Assembly: GCF_013201705.1 (NCBI RefSeq)
Contig: NZ_CP053837.1
Span: forward strand, 248,001 to 312,000
Length of the DNA stretch: 64,000 bases
Source: Aliarcobacter faecis
GTDB taxonomy: Bacteria > Campylobacterota > Campylobacteria > Campylobacterales > Arcobacteraceae
Direction: 5' to 3'
In this document: piece by piece, positions 17,269 to 26,809 of the stretch
How the letters are laid out: every line of letters starts with the position of its first letter
How positions within the stretch are numbered: the first letter of the stretch is position 1
Translations under genes and position numbers: made by a program
Notes under the pieces: model-generated
What the model saw: the letters and a program-made list of their open reading frames with translations, nothing else
What the model was told of the DNA's origin: nothing
Database searches by the model: none

Positions 17269-17309
17269 ATATTTGTTTTCTAAAAACTTTATAAATATTA
17301 TAAATTAAG

Positions 17310-18515
17310 TTAGATTTGTTTAAATCTAAAGCCTTGTTGTTTCAAATTTTCTCTTATTAATTCTTGATGTTCTTCACCTTTTGTTTCTAAAGCTATTGTA
17401 ACATGAGCTTCTCCAAACTCTAATTTAAGTGAATTTCTATCAAAATCAATTTGAACTATGTTTGCTGCACTTTTTGTGAAAATCTCTGTTAGCTTCATCA
17501 AAGCTCCTGGTTTATCCATAAGTGTAACTATTAAGTTCATTTTTCTGTGAGATTTAATTAAACCTTTTTCAATTATTAAAGATAACATTGTAACATCAAT
17601 ATTTCCGCCACTAACTATTGCACAAACTTTTTTATTTTCAATATCAACTTTATCATGCATAATTGCTGCAACACTTACTGCTCCAGCTCCTTCAACCATA
17701 AGTTTATGTCGTTCTAATAAAAATAAAATTGCATTTGAGATTTCATTATCACTTACTTCTACTATTTCATCTACATACTCTAATATAATATCTAAAAGTT
17801 TTGGAGTAACATCTCTTACAGCAATCCCATCAGCAATAGTTCTTACACTACTTGAATCAATAGGAAGTCTTGCTTCAAAACTCTCTTTCATACCTTTTGC
17901 ACCACTTGCAACAACACCCGTTATTTTTATATTTGGATTTATAGATTTTGCTGCTATTGCAATACCTGCTATTAAACCACCACCACCAATTGGCACTATT
18001 AGGTGTTCAATCTCTGGAATTTGTTCTAAAACTTCTAAAGCTATTGTTCCTTGACCAGCTATTACTTCATCATCAGCAAAAGGGTGAACAAACTCTTTAT
18101 TATTCTCTTTTGTAAATTTTACGGCACTTGCATAGGCTTCATCAAAATTTTCACCTGTTAAAACTACATTTGCCCCATAAGATTTTACTCCTAAAACTTT
18201 TGTAAGAGGTGTAGCTTCTGGCATAAAAATAGTTGCTTCACATCCAAAATATTGTGCTGCAAAAGCTAAGCCTTGAGCATGATTTCCTGCACTTGCAGCT
18301 ACAACTCCAGCTTTTCTTTTAGCTTCATCTAACATAGCCACTTTATTAAAAGCACCTCTTAATTTAAAGCTTCCTGTTATTTGAAGGTTATCCTCTTTTA
18401 AGAAAATTTGAGAGTTCTTTTCAAGGCTTAGAAATGGAGCTTTCATAAGTGGAGTTTTTGAAACAGTGTTTTCTAATCTTTTTCTAGCATTTTTTATATT
18501 GTTTAGTGTAATCAT
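17310..18515 (-). CDS. ilvA: threonine dehydratase (threonine ammonia-lyase) with ACT domain
   Basis: This PLP enzyme deaminates threonine to 2-oxobutanoate, feeding isoleucine synthesis. The catalytic domain (1-320) has the PLP lysine Lys51 in GSFKLRGAFNK and the tetraglycine loop in PIGGGGLIAG. A single C-terminal ACT-like domain (about 325-400) suggests allosteric control. The 401-residue length fits the short IlvA/TdcB class with one ACT domain, so a catabolic role cannot be excluded. Confidence 0.9.
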   Translation of the reverse strand: MITLNNIKNARKRLENTVSKTPLMKAPFLSLEKNSQIFLKEDNLQITGSFKLRGAFNKVAMLDEAKRKAGVVAASAGNHAQGLAFAAQYFGCEATIFMPEATPLTKVLGVKSYGANVVLTGENFDEAYASAVKFTKENNKEFVHPFADDEVIAGQGTIALEVLEQIPEIEHLIVPIGGGGLIAGIAIAAKSINPNIKITGVVASGAKGMKESFEARLPIDSSSVRTIADGIAVRDVTPKLLDIILEYVDEIVEVSDNEISNAILFLLERHKLMVEGAGAVSVAAIMHDKVDIENKKVCAIVSGGNIDVTMLSLIIEKGLIKSHRKMNLIVTLMDKPGALMKLTEIFTKSAANIVQIDFDRNSLKLEFGEAHVTIALETKGEEHQELIRENLKQQGFRFKQI

Positions 18516-18677
18516 CTTCTATCTTTTTTTAGAAATTTTGTTAAGATTCTAGCAAATTTTAGCTTTTAGATGGTAACAAAACCTTTTCATTCTTTTGATA
18601 CTACTTTATAAACATAAATTACTAAGTAGATTAAAAATTTTCTTAAAATAAAAAACAATAGATATTTGTTTTATAAA

Positions 18678-19448
18678 TCACTTTTCTTTTACAAAAAAAA
18701 GTTCAAATTCATTTTTAAGATGACTTAAAATAGAAGTTTCATTCTTTTCTAATCCACCCTGACTTATTGCTGATTTTACGATAGTTTTTGTATATTGATG
18801 AATATCATTTCTATCAAACATCTCATCTAGTTTTAGCCAAATAGCTTCACTTATCTCCTCTTTATCTTTTATATCAATTTTTAAACTTTTTGGTTTGGCT
18901 AGACATAGAACATATAAATTTGATTTATGAAATTGGTGTGGATAAAAATGTCCTAAGGAGACAATTTTTTCAAACTCTACAACAACTCCTGTCTCTTCAA
19001 AAACTTCTCTACTTAAAGCCTGAGAAATCATCTCTGCATCATCAATATGTCCACCAGGAAGTTTATAATACTCATTTCTTATATTCTCTTTTATAAGTAA
19101 AATCTCTTTTTTACTATTTATTACAATAGCTCCAACTCCTAAAGTATGGTTTGCTAGTGTTGGAACTATGGCATTTTGTTTTAAAACTTTTACTAAAAGT
19201 AGATAATTTTTATTGCAAGAGTGAAAAGTAAAACCATATTTTGTAGATATTGGAATAAAATCAGAGTTTTTTATATCTATATATATCCAAATTAAGTTTC
19301 TTTTATCTTTTACTTCATCTATTAAAATTTGTAAATTCTTTTCAAACTCTATAATATCTTTTGGTAAATCCTCTTTTTCTATAGTTATTCCATTGTATGG
19401 ATCAAGGCTTGTTTTAAAATTTGCTATAAACTCTATACTTGTATTCAT
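18678..19448 (-). CDS. Nudix hydrolase with an N-terminal accessory domain
   Basis: The C-terminal part (about 125-250) holds a full Nudix box: GGHIDDAEMISQAL then SREVFEETGV, with the catalytic REVFEE core. The N-terminal 110 residues (TSLDPYNGITIE through YGFTFHSCN) resemble the pre-Nudix domain seen in plant-type and some bacterial Nudix proteins. The substrate cannot be told from sequence. It lies 36 bp after an AraC-type regulator gene on the same strand, so co-transcription is likely. Confidence 0.85.
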   Translation of the reverse strand: MNTSIEFIANFKTSLDPYNGITIEKEDLPKDIIEFEKNLQILIDEVKDKRNLIWIYIDIKNSDFIPISTKYGFTFHSCNKNYLLLVKVLKQNAIVPTLANHTLGVGAIVINSKKEILLIKENIRNEYYKLPGGHIDDAEMISQALSREVFEETGVVVEFEKIVSLGHFYPHQFHKSNLYVLCLAKPKSLKIDIKDKEEISEAIWLKLDEMFDRNDIHQYTKTIVKSAISQGGLEKNETSILSHLKNEFELFFVKEK

Positions 19449-19484
19449 TATCTATCCTTTTAAATGGTTTTTTTTTGCAAAACT

Positions 19485-20360
19485 CTATACATATCTAATT
19501 GGCAAATAAAAATCTAAAATAAATTCCCCATCATCACTTAAAAAGTGATTTTTATTATAAATAGTATATGATGGATTTGTAGTTGTTTCATAGCCACTGC
19601 GTATCAGCCAACTATGATAAACCCATTGAATTAACTTTATAACATCACCATATTTCCCACTTAAATTAAATTTTGCATAAATTCCTTTTGGTATTATTAA
19701 ATTAGGAAGAGATAAATTTTTTAAATTCTCTTCATCTTTTAAAACAGCAATAGCTATATATTGGCACTCTTCAAGGGGTGTGATAATTGGATTATTATGA
19801 TAAAGAGCCATTTGTTTATACTCTTTTATATCATTTGTATAAATCCAAGTTTGAAGTTTTGCCCAAGTTTGTTTTATAGTTTTATCATAACCTTTGTGTC
19901 TTATATAGTAACCTTTTAGTTCTGGCATTTTTACAATTATTGGTTCAATATTAAAAAAATCTATATCTTCTTTATCTTGTGAGAATTTCTCAACTATTTT
20001 ATTTGAATACTCTTTATAACCACCATTTTTCCACTCTTTTGGAGTCATATTGAATCTTTGTTTGAAGCTTCTTAAAAATGAAGTTTGAGAGCTATATCCT
20101 ATCATTGTAGCAATATCACTTATTGTCGAAAATCTATTTGTTATGAGTAAATTTGCAGCTTTTTCAAGCCTTATAGATTTAATACTTTCATAAATATTTT
20201 TTCCAAACTCTTCTTTAAAAATACGATGAAGATGAAACTTGCTAATATTTAATTCTAAACTTAACTCATCTATATTTATATTTGTATCAATATATTTATA
20301 AATATAGTTCATAACATTATTTGCTATTTTAGCTCGCTTTTCATAAGTTATTTTTTTCAT
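19485..20360 (-). CDS. AraC-family regulator with GyrI-like effector domain (Rob/SoxS type)
   Basis: The N-terminal part holds two helix-turn-helix units (about 10-105) with the AraC signature ending FKQRFNMTPKEWK. The C-terminal part is a GyrI-like small-molecule-binding domain (about 125-290). The layout resembles Rob-type regulators that sense hydrophobic compounds. The start used is the ATG at 20360. The longer frame to 20420 adds 20 unconserved residues, and a promoter maps exactly upstream of 20360. The Nudix gene follows it and an aminotransferase diverges from it; both are candidate targets. Confidence 0.85.
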   Translation of the reverse strand: MKKITYEKRAKIANNVMNYIYKYIDTNINIDELSLELNISKFHLHRIFKEEFGKNIYESIKSIRLEKAANLLITNRFSTISDIATMIGYSSQTSFLRSFKQRFNMTPKEWKNGGYKEYSNKIVEKFSQDKEDIDFFNIEPIIVKMPELKGYYIRHKGYDKTIKQTWAKLQTWIYTNDIKEYKQMALYHNNPIITPLEECQYIAIAVLKDEENLKNLSLPNLIIPKGIYAKFNLSGKYGDVIKLIQWVYHSWLIRSGYETTTNPSYTIYNKNHFLSDDGEFILDFYLPIRYV

Positions 20361-20366
20361 AAAGAT

Positions 20367-20375
20367 ATTGTAGCA
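20367..20375 (-). promoter_or_regulatory. extended -10 promoter giving a possible leaderless AraC-type mRNA
   Basis: The reverse strand reads TGCTACAAT at 20375-20367. Standard spacing puts the transcription start at or next to the A of the ATG at 20360, and no ribosome-binding site is present between. Confidence 0.5.
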
Positions 20376-20482
20376 AGAATTGTATTTAAATTTAGCAAAA
20401 ATAGATAATAATGAGAGCATTTTATGTAAAGTATTAATAGCTATTTTGATGTAATATTTTAAAAAAATTAAGGAATCTTAAA

Positions 20483-21589
20483 ATGAAACGATCATTTATA
20501 AGAGAAATTCTTGAATCAATAGATGAAGAGACTATCTCATTTGCGGGTGGACTTCCAAATTCAAATCTATTTCCAATACAAGATTTAAGAAATGCAACAT
20601 TAAAAATATTGGACAATCCAAAAGTTTATCAATATACAATTAGTAATGGAATCAATGAATTAAGAGAACAAATTGCCAAAAGATATACAAAAGAGGGATT
20701 TCCTACAACAAAAGATAATATTTTAATTACAACAGGAAGCCAACAAGCTATGTATATTTTGGCTAAGTTTTTTGAAAATAAAGAGATAACTATTGAAGAA
20801 CCATCGTATTTAGGAGCTATGAATATTTTTAGATTAAATAATCTAAAAATGGATGGTGTAAAACTAGAAGATGATGGAATAAATATAGAAGGGTTTGAGA
20901 AAAGTTTTAAAAATAGTAAATTAGCCTATTTAATTCCAGATTTTCAAAATCCAAGTGCTACAACTTATAGTGAAGAAAAAAGAGAAGAAATATCAAAAAT
21001 AGTAGAGAAATATGATGGTGTTTTAATAGAAGATAGCCCTTATAGTGAGTTATTCTTTGAGAAAAAAATGGCATATATTAGTGCTAAATTACCAAAAAAC
21101 TCTTTTCATTTAGGAAGTTTTTCAAAAACTTTAGTACCAAGTTATAGAATTGGTTGGATAAGAGCTGATGAACAAAAGATAAAATCATTGATGATTATAA
21201 AAGAGAGTATTGATTTACACTCTAGTGGTTTTGTACAATATATTTTGGCTGAGTATTTAAAAGATGAAGCAAAATATGAGAAACATCTACAATCAATAAG
21301 AGATGATTATAAAGTAAAAGCAGACTATTTTTCAGAACAATTAAATCTTATAATACCTGAATTCAAACACCAAAAACCAAAAGGTGGGATGTTTTTATAT
21401 GGAAGTTTTAAAGATAAGATAGATACTTTTGCTCTTATAGAAAAGTGTTTAAAGAAAAAGGTTGTTTATGTTCCAGGAAATCAGTTTTATATAGATAAAA
21501 TTCCAAATAGTGAGATAAGATTTAACTATACACATTCAAGCTTTGAACAGATAGAAAAAGGGATTAAACTTATAAAAAGTTGTTTATAA
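20483..21589 (+). CDS. PLP-dependent class I/II aminotransferase (2-aminoadipate/LysN-like)
   Basis: This is a fold-type I aminotransferase of 368 residues. It opens with the ISFAGGLPNSNLFP segment typical of the 2-aminoadipate/multi-substrate subgroup, has TTGSQQA for cofactor phosphate, PDFQNPSATTYS, and the PLP lysine in LGSFSKTLVPSYRIGW. There is no GntR domain, so it is a free enzyme and not a MocR regulator. It diverges from the AraC-type gene. The exact amino acid substrate is not determined by sequence. Confidence 0.85.
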   Translation: MKRSFIREILESIDEETISFAGGLPNSNLFPIQDLRNATLKILDNPKVYQYTISNGINELREQIAKRYTKEGFPTTKDNILITTGSQQAMYILAKFFENKEITIEEPSYLGAMNIFRLNNLKMDGVKLEDDGINIEGFEKSFKNSKLAYLIPDFQNPSATTYSEEKREEISKIVEKYDGVLIEDSPYSELFFEKKMAYISAKLPKNSFHLGSFSKTLVPSYRIGWIRADEQKIKSLMIIKESIDLHSSGFVQYILAEYLKDEAKYEKHLQSIRDDYKVKADYFSEQLNLIIPEFKHQKPKGGMFLYGSFKDKIDTFALIEKCLKKKVVYVPGNQFYIDKIPNSEIRFNYTHSSFEQIEKGIKLIKSCL

Positions 21590-21598
21590 GTCTGTTTC

Positions 21599-22141
21599 TT
21601 ATTTTTGAAATTTCTTTTTTAGTTTTTGATAAAGTTCAATCACTCTATTTTTTATAGAGTGTTTTGAAAAATCAAACTTTGAGTTTATATACTCTTTTAT
21701 ATTATCTATTTTTTCATAAATCATAAGATAAATTTTTGAGTGTTGAATTTTATTTTTTAAATAGATTAAATTATCATAAACTATTTCAAACCAACGAAAT
21801 TTTAAAAGTTTTGGTTTTGTGATATCAAAGAACCATAAAATGAGGATGGCTAAAGGAATTTTTAAAAGATATATAAAAATAGCACTTATAACTTTCCCTT
21901 GAACAAAAATAATAGCAGCATAAACTCCCAAAAGTTCAACTATTGTAAAAAAGATTAAAAATATGCTTAAAATAATATATGAATTTAAACTTTCTATTTT
22001 TGAAACTAGATTTAAAAAGAGATTTAATTTTAAGATTTTATTGATTATTGGTTTTGAGATTTTTTCCCAAATAAGTTCTTCAAATATAATATAAATAGAA
22101 ATTAAAATAATTAAGAAAAAATCAAATATTTTTCTTAGCAT
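21599..22141 (-). CDS. membrane protein of unknown function coupled to DedA gene
   Basis: This 180-residue protein has three or four hydrophobic helices (about 5-22, 53-72, 75-90 and 92-105) and then a basic, helical cytoplasmic tail rich in Lys and Ile. The start overlaps the end of the DedA gene by 20 bp, implying translational coupling and possibly a joint role in membrane lipid handling. No named family was recognised. Confidence 0.7.
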   Translation of the reverse strand: MLRKIFDFFLIILISIYIIFEELIWEKISKPIINKILKLNLFLNLVSKIESLNSYIILSIFLIFFTIVELLGVYAAIIFVQGKVISAIFIYLLKIPLAILILWFFDITKPKLLKFRWFEIVYDNLIYLKNKIQHSKIYLMIYEKIDNIKEYINSKFDFSKHSIKNRVIELYQKLKKKFQK

Positions 22142-22745
22142 CTCTTCTCTTATTTTTATAAATTTTATAATAGATATAACTAAAAATAACTATTGCAACT
22201 AAAATTGCTATTATAATTTGGTGTAAATAATCTTTTAATAGTTCTTCATTATTTCCTAAAAAATAACCTAAATATGCTAAAACTATCATCCAAATTCCTG
22301 AACCTAAAGTTGTATATAAAATAAATTTTGCTAAGTTCATTCGTGCTAACCCAGCTGGAAGTGAGATATATTGTCTTATAACAGGAACTAATCTTCCAAA
22401 AAAAGTAGAAATATGTCCATGCTCTTTAAAGAATTTTTCTATTTTTTCTAAAGTTTCCTCTTTTATAAAAATATAATTACCATATTTTATTAAAAGTTTT
22501 CTTCCTAATTTAATTGCTAAATAGTAGTTAAATAAAGCCCCTGCAAGTGAACCTAAAATCCCTGATATTACTACTAAAAGCATACTCATTTCACCTTTAT
22601 ATACTAAATATCCTGCTGGTATCATCACAACTTCAGATGGAAAAGGAATAATAAATGAGCTTTCAATAAACATCATTATAAAAATTCCAATATAACCTAA
22701 ATCTCCAACAGTTTGAACAATAAAGTTAATTATTTCTGATAACAA
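22122..22745 (-). CDS. DedA family membrane protein
   Basis: This 207-residue inner-membrane protein is of the DedA/VTT superfamily, known for lipid carrier flipping and membrane homeostasis. The conserved parts are [18 protein letters not shown] (27-45), the [18 protein letters not shown] segment, the [16 protein letters not shown] motif and a C-terminal helix before a basic tail. Undecaprenyl-phosphate recycling is a plausible role, known for related DedA proteins; this paralog's substrate is not shown. Confidence 0.9.
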   Translation of the reverse strand: MLSEIINFIVQTVGDLGYIGIFIMMFIESSFIIPFPSEVVMIPAGYLVYKGEMSMLLVVISGILGSLAGALFNYYLAIKLGRKLLIKYGNYIFIKEETLEKIEKFFKEHGHISTFFGRLVPVIRQYISLPAGLARMNLAKFILYTTLGSGIWMIVLAYLGYFLGNNEELLKDYLHQIIIAILVAIVIFSYIYYKIYKNKRRDAKKNI

Positions 22746-22826
22746 TTTTTTCCTTTAAATTAGGTAGTAGTGTAAAAATGAGACTATTTTAAATATTTGT
22801 AGAAGTTAGGAGTTTAAAAATTAATA

Positions 22827-22848
22827 AATTAAGGCAAAAGCCTTAATT
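22827..22848 (-). terminator. terminator of trmD-rplS
   Basis: A perfect 9-bp stem with a 4-nt loop (22827-22835 with 22840-22848) overlaps the rplS stop codon and is followed by T-rich sequence on the reverse strand. Confidence 0.75.
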
Positions 22849-23203
22849 ATCTTTTTAACTCTTTAATTCTTGCAGCTTTACCTTTTAACTCTCTTAAATA
22901 GTTAAGTTTAGCTCTTCTTACTCTTCCTCTTCTAATTACTTCAAAAGATTTTAAAGATTCACAGTATAGTGGGAAAATTCTCTCAACACCAACACTATTT
23001 GCTCCAAGTTTTCTAATTGTAAAAGTAGCATCAACACCATTTCCGCTTCTTCCAATAACAACACCTTCGAAAGTTTGAACTCTTTTTTTCTCACCTTCTT
23101 TAATCTCAACACCAAGTCTTACTGTATCTCCTGCTCTAAAAGCTGGAACTTCTTTAGAAGCAATTTGTGCTGCTTCAAAGCTTGCTATATATCTATTTTT
23201 CAT
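22847..23203 (-). CDS. rplS: 50S ribosomal protein L19
   Basis: L19 sits at the 30S-50S interface. The 118-residue protein has the expected [16 protein letters not shown] start, [12 protein letters not shown] and the basic [14 protein letters not shown] tail. The start overlaps trmD by four bases (ATGA type), indicating coupled translation. It is the last gene of the unit, ending in a terminator. Confidence 0.98.
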   Translation of the reverse strand: MKNRYIASFEAAQIASKEVPAFRAGDTVRLGVEIKEGEKKRVQTFEGVVIGRSGNGVDATFTIRKLGANSVGVERIFPLYCESLKSFEVIRRGRVRRAKLNYLRELKGKAARIKELKR

Positions 23204-23877
23204 CTTCTTTCCTTATTCGGTCTATAATATTTTGTCTTGCAAATTGACATCTGGAATTTTAAGTCGCAAATTTTACTATGGTTTCCCTTTAAATATTCTT
23301 TAATGACACTTAAATTTTGGAATTTTTCAGGTTTTGTAAAAGCTGGAGCTTCTAAAAGATTATTTTCATAGCTTTCCATTTCCAGGGAAGCTTCATTTCC
23401 TAAAACTTTTTCTACATTTCTTGAGATTGAATCTGCCATAACAAGTGATGGTAACTCTCCACCAGTTAAAATATACTCTCCAATACTAAAAACTTCATTA
23501 GCATATTTTTCAATAACTCTTTCATCGATTCCTTCATATCTTCCACTTACAAAAACAATATTTTTTTTATTTGCAAGTCTTTTTGCATCATTTTGACGAA
23601 AAGGTTTGGCTGCAGCTAAAGGAAAAACAATATAAGCATCTTCATTTTTTCTTTTAATCTCATCTAAACAATCAAAAAGTGGTTGGCAAAATAGAAGCAT
23701 TCCTGCTCCACCACCAATCATTGACTCATCTACTTTTTTATGTTTATTAGTTGTAAAATCTCGTGGATTATAAAATTCATAAGATATAAGATTTGACTCA
23801 TATGCTCTTTTTAATATAGAGTCTTTAAAATAAGGTTCTATTAAATTAGGGAAAAGTGTTACAAATGTAAATTTCAA
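23200..23877 (-). CDS. trmD: tRNA (guanine-37-N1)-methyltransferase
   Basis: TrmD methylates G37 of tRNAs that read CNN codons, preventing frameshifting. It is 225 residues and a SPOUT-family enzyme. The SAM-binding knot motifs [14 protein letters not shown] and [12 protein letters not shown] are intact. In many bacteria trmD follows rpsP and rimM. Here it starts the unit, and those genes are not in the 110 bp upstream. Confidence 0.97.
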   Translation of the reverse strand: MKFTFVTLFPNLIEPYFKDSILKRAYESNLISYEFYNPRDFTTNKHKKVDESMIGGGAGMLLFCQPLFDCLDEIKRKNEDAYIVFPLAAAKPFRQNDAKRLANKKNIVFVSGRYEGIDERVIEKYANEVFSIGEYILTGGELPSLVMADSISRNVEKVLGNEASLEMESYENNLLEAPAFTKPEKFQNLSVIKEYLKGNHSKICDLKFQMSICKTKYYRPNKERR

Positions 23878-23962
23878 TCTTAAAATCCGCTCTTTTTTTA
23901 ATTAGAATAATATCATATTTACTTTTATTTATAATTAAGCATTAATCATTTAGACTTCTCAT

Positions 23963-23968
23963 TATAAT
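23963..23968 (+). promoter_or_regulatory. -10 element upstream of the 23991 ORF
   Basis: A consensus TATAAT lies 22 bp before the candidate TTG start at 23991, preceded by AT-rich sequence without a clear -35. Confidence 0.45.
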
Positions 23969-23990
23969 ATATAAATAAAAGGTTTCTTAA

Positions 23991-24344
23991 TTGAAAATAT
24001 TAAATGGTTTTGGCAAAAAATATTTTACATTGTCATCTATTCAAGCATATAGTGTAGCTATAACTCTACACAGTATTAGTATATCTTGTAAAAACCATTT
24101 AATTAATAAATTACAAATATCTTCACAAAATGATGAAGATATAGAAGAACCACCTCCAACCTTATCACAAATTTTACAATCTTGTTTTATTCAAAATGGT
24201 AAACCTTGTCATTGCGACTGTTTTTTTAGAAGAAAAGCAGCACTTGCTGTTAGACTTTTTAAATATATTCCTAGATGTCCATTCTATTGTACATTCTTTG
24301 CTTTTAGAAGAACTGGCGTTCACCCTCCCTTATTAACATTTTAA
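23991..24344 (+). CDS. unrecognised Cys-rich small protein, TTG start
   Basis: This 117-residue ORF begins at a TTG directly after an in-frame stop. AAAGG lies eight bases upstream and TATAAT 22 bp upstream. No in-frame ATG occurs early. The N-terminal half is neutral with an acidic patch (NDEDIEEPPP, near 50-59). The C-terminal half is basic and Cys-rich, with CHCDC, RRKAALAVR and then two more cysteines. Codon choice looks like its neighbours. It is 98 bp upstream of metE and may share its transcript. I do not recognise the family; a metal-binding role is only a guess. Confidence 0.55.
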   Translation: MKILNGFGKKYFTLSSIQAYSVAITLHSISISCKNHLINKLQISSQNDEDIEEPPPTLSQILQSCFIQNGKPCHCDCFFRRKAALAVRLFKYIPRCPFYCTFFAFRRTGVHPPLLTF

Positions 24345-24442
24345 TTTCATATCAATTAAAAGAAATGATATAGTTACTTAAACTTTGTTATCTATATTTT
24401 TTATAGAGAATTAAATTTATTAATATTAATAAGGATATTAAA

Positions 24443-26707
24443 ATGAAAAAAAATTATGTTATAGGTTTTCCACGAATTGGTGAAAAAAGAGAGTTAAAAA
24501 AAGTTTTAGAAGATTTTTGGGCAAAAAAAGTTGATTTTAGTGAAGTAAAATTTGTTGCAGAAAATTTAAGAAAAAGACATTGGACTTATCAAAAAGAAGC
24601 AAAAATAGATTTTATAGCTTCAAATGATTTCTCATATTATGACAATATGCTAGATACTACTATTCTTTTAGGTGCAATTCCACAAAGATTTAAAAACTTA
24701 AAAGATGAAGAGTTATATTTTGCAATGGCAAGAGGAAATCAAGATTGTGTTGCTATGGAGATGACAAAATGGTTTAATACAAACTATCATTATATTGTTC
24801 CAGAAATTTCAAAAGATACAAAATTTGCACTAAACTCTAAAAAAGTAATAGAAGAGTATAAAGAGGCAAAAGAGTTAGAGATAAATACAAAAATTAATTT
24901 AATTGGAGCAATTACATATTTAGGTTTATCAAAAAGTGTAGATAATAGTGATGTTTTTGCACATATTTCTAATGTAGTTGAAGTTTATAAGGAGCTATTA
25001 TTAGAAATTTCTAAATTAGATGATGAAGTAGTTGTAGAGTTTACAGAGCCACTATTTGTAAAAGATTTAGATACAAAAGTTCTATCTTTATTAAAACCAG
25101 TTTATGATGCTTTAACTTCTGTTGCTCCAAATATTAAAATAGTTGTTACAACATATTTTGAACACTCTAATGAAGCAACAAAAATCTTAGTAAATACTCC
25201 AATTTGGGCATTAGGATTAGATTTTATTTATGGAGCTAAAAACCTTGAAGCATTAGAATTTATTAAAAATTCAAATAAAGTTTTAATTGCTGGAGTTATT
25301 GATGGAAGAAATATTTGGAAAAGTAATTTTGAAGATAAAATAAATCTTTTAAATGAAATAACAAAAGTAGTTCCAAAAGAAAATATCATTGTGGGAACTT
25401 CTTGTTCTCTTTTACATGTACCATTTACATTAAATTATGAAGAAAAACTAGATTCAGAAATAAAATCATGGTTAGCATTTGCAGTAGAAAAATTAAAAGA
25501 GTTATCACTTGTATCTAAACAGTTTTTTGGATTAAAATTATCTTTAGAAGATATTGCAAATATTGAGAAAAATGCAAAAGAGAATAAAGAGAGAAAAGTA
25601 TCTACAAAAATCCATAATAGTGCGGTTCAAGATGAGATAAAAAATTTAAAAGTTTTTGAAAGAGCTGATAAATTTCAAGATAGAATAAAAGTTCAAAGAG
25701 AATTCTTTAAATATGAAGCTCTTGCAACTACTACTATTGGGTCATTCCCTCAAACTCCTGAAATTAGAGAGAATAGAAAAAAATATAAAGCAAATACTAT
25801 TTCAAAAGAAGAGTATGAAGCAGAGATTAAAAAATATATTGATGATTGTGTAGCATTCCAAGATGAAATTGGTCTTGATGTTTTAGTTCACGGAGAGCCA
25901 GAAAGAAATGATATGGTTGAATATTTTGGTGAGCTAATGAACGGTTTTGCCTTTACTCAAAATGCGTGGGTACAATCTTATGGAAGTAGATGTGTAAAAC
26001 CACCTTTAATTTATGGAGATGTTTCAAGACCAAATCCTATGACTGTTGAGTGGATAAAATATGCTCAAAGTAAAACAAAAAAAGTTATGAAAGGGATGCT
26101 AACAGGACCTGTAACTATTCTTAATTGGTCATTTGTAAGAGATGATATCCCTAGAAATGAAGTTACAAAACAGATAGCTTTAGGTATAAATAAAGAGGTA
26201 GATGATTTACAAAATGCTGGAATTAAAATGATTCAAGTTGATGAAGCTGCATTTAAAGAGGGTTATCCTTTAAGAAAAGAGAATATCAAAGCTTATGAAA
26301 ACTGGGCAGTTGAAAACTTTAGACTTAGTGTTAGTTGTGCAAAAGCTGATACTCAAATTCATACTCATATGTGTTATAGTGAATTTAATGATATTATTAA
26401 AACTATTGAAGCTATGGATGCTGATGTTATCTCTATTGAGACTGCAAGAAGTGGAAATAGACTTTTAAGAATATTTAAAGAAGTAGCGTATAAACAAGAA
26501 ATAGGACCTGGAATTTATGATATTCATAGTCCAAGAGTTCCAAGTGTTGATGAGATGGTAGCTCAAATTAAAGCTTTAATTGAAGTTTTACCAAAAGAGC
26601 AACTATGGATAAATCCAGATTGTGGTTTAAAAACTAGAAAATGGCCAGAAGTAAAAGAGAGCTTAAAAAATCTTGTTGAAGCTGTAAGAATAGTAAAAAA
26701 TAGCTAA
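24443..26707 (+). CDS. metE: 5-methyltetrahydropteroyltriglutamate-homocysteine methyltransferase (cobalamin-independent)
   Basis: MetE makes methionine by direct methyl transfer to homocysteine. The 754-residue length is full. The protein has the usual duplicated barrel: an N-terminal barrel starting IGFPRIGEKRELKK and a catalytic C-terminal barrel starting TTIGSFPQTPEIR. Zinc ligands are visible in HTHMCYSEF (His and Cys), in ISIETARS (Glu) and in NPDCGLKTRKW (Cys). No S-box or cobalamin riboswitch was recognised in the 98-bp leader. The gene ends at a clear terminator. Confidence 0.97.
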   Translation: MKKNYVIGFPRIGEKRELKKVLEDFWAKKVDFSEVKFVAENLRKRHWTYQKEAKIDFIASNDFSYYDNMLDTTILLGAIPQRFKNLKDEELYFAMARGNQDCVAMEMTKWFNTNYHYIVPEISKDTKFALNSKKVIEEYKEAKELEINTKINLIGAITYLGLSKSVDNSDVFAHISNVVEVYKELLLEISKLDDEVVVEFTEPLFVKDLDTKVLSLLKPVYDALTSVAPNIKIVVTTYFEHSNEATKILVNTPIWALGLDFIYGAKNLEALEFIKNSNKVLIAGVIDGRNIWKSNFEDKINLLNEITKVVPKENIIVGTSCSLLHVPFTLNYEEKLDSEIKSWLAFAVEKLKELSLVSKQFFGLKLSLEDIANIEKNAKENKERKVSTKIHNSAVQDEIKNLKVFERADKFQDRIKVQREFFKYEALATTTIGSFPQTPEIRENRKKYKANTISKEEYEAEIKKYIDDCVAFQDEIGLDVLVHGEPERNDMVEYFGELMNGFAFTQNAWVQSYGSRCVKPPLIYGDVSRPNPMTVEWIKYAQSKTKKVMKGMLTGPVTILNWSFVRDDIPRNEVTKQIALGINKEVDDLQNAGIKMIQVDEAAFKEGYPLRKENIKAYENWAVENFRLSVSCAKADTQIHTHMCYSEFNDIIKTIEAMDADVISIETARSGNRLLRIFKEVAYKQEIGPGIYDIHSPRVPSVDEMVAQIKALIEVLPKEQLWINPDCGLKTRKWPEVKESLKNLVEAVRIVKNS

Positions 26708-26718
26708 AAATCTTAAAG

Positions 26719-26739
26719 AAGAGCCTTCTTAAGGCTCTT
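26719..26739 (+). terminator. terminator of metE
   Basis: A perfect 9-bp GC-containing stem (26719-26727 with 26731-26739) with a 3-nt loop is followed by TT and AT-rich sequence 12 bp after the metE stop. Confidence 0.8.
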
Positions 26740-26809
26740 TTAAATCAAATTTCTAAATCCAAGTAAAAACTAAATATAATACAAAATCAAAAAATATAAA
26801 GGATATAAA

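Noticed and set aside
24345-24442. SAM or cobalamin riboswitch before metE
   Set aside because: The 98-bp leader is too short and AT-rich, with none of the conserved blocks.
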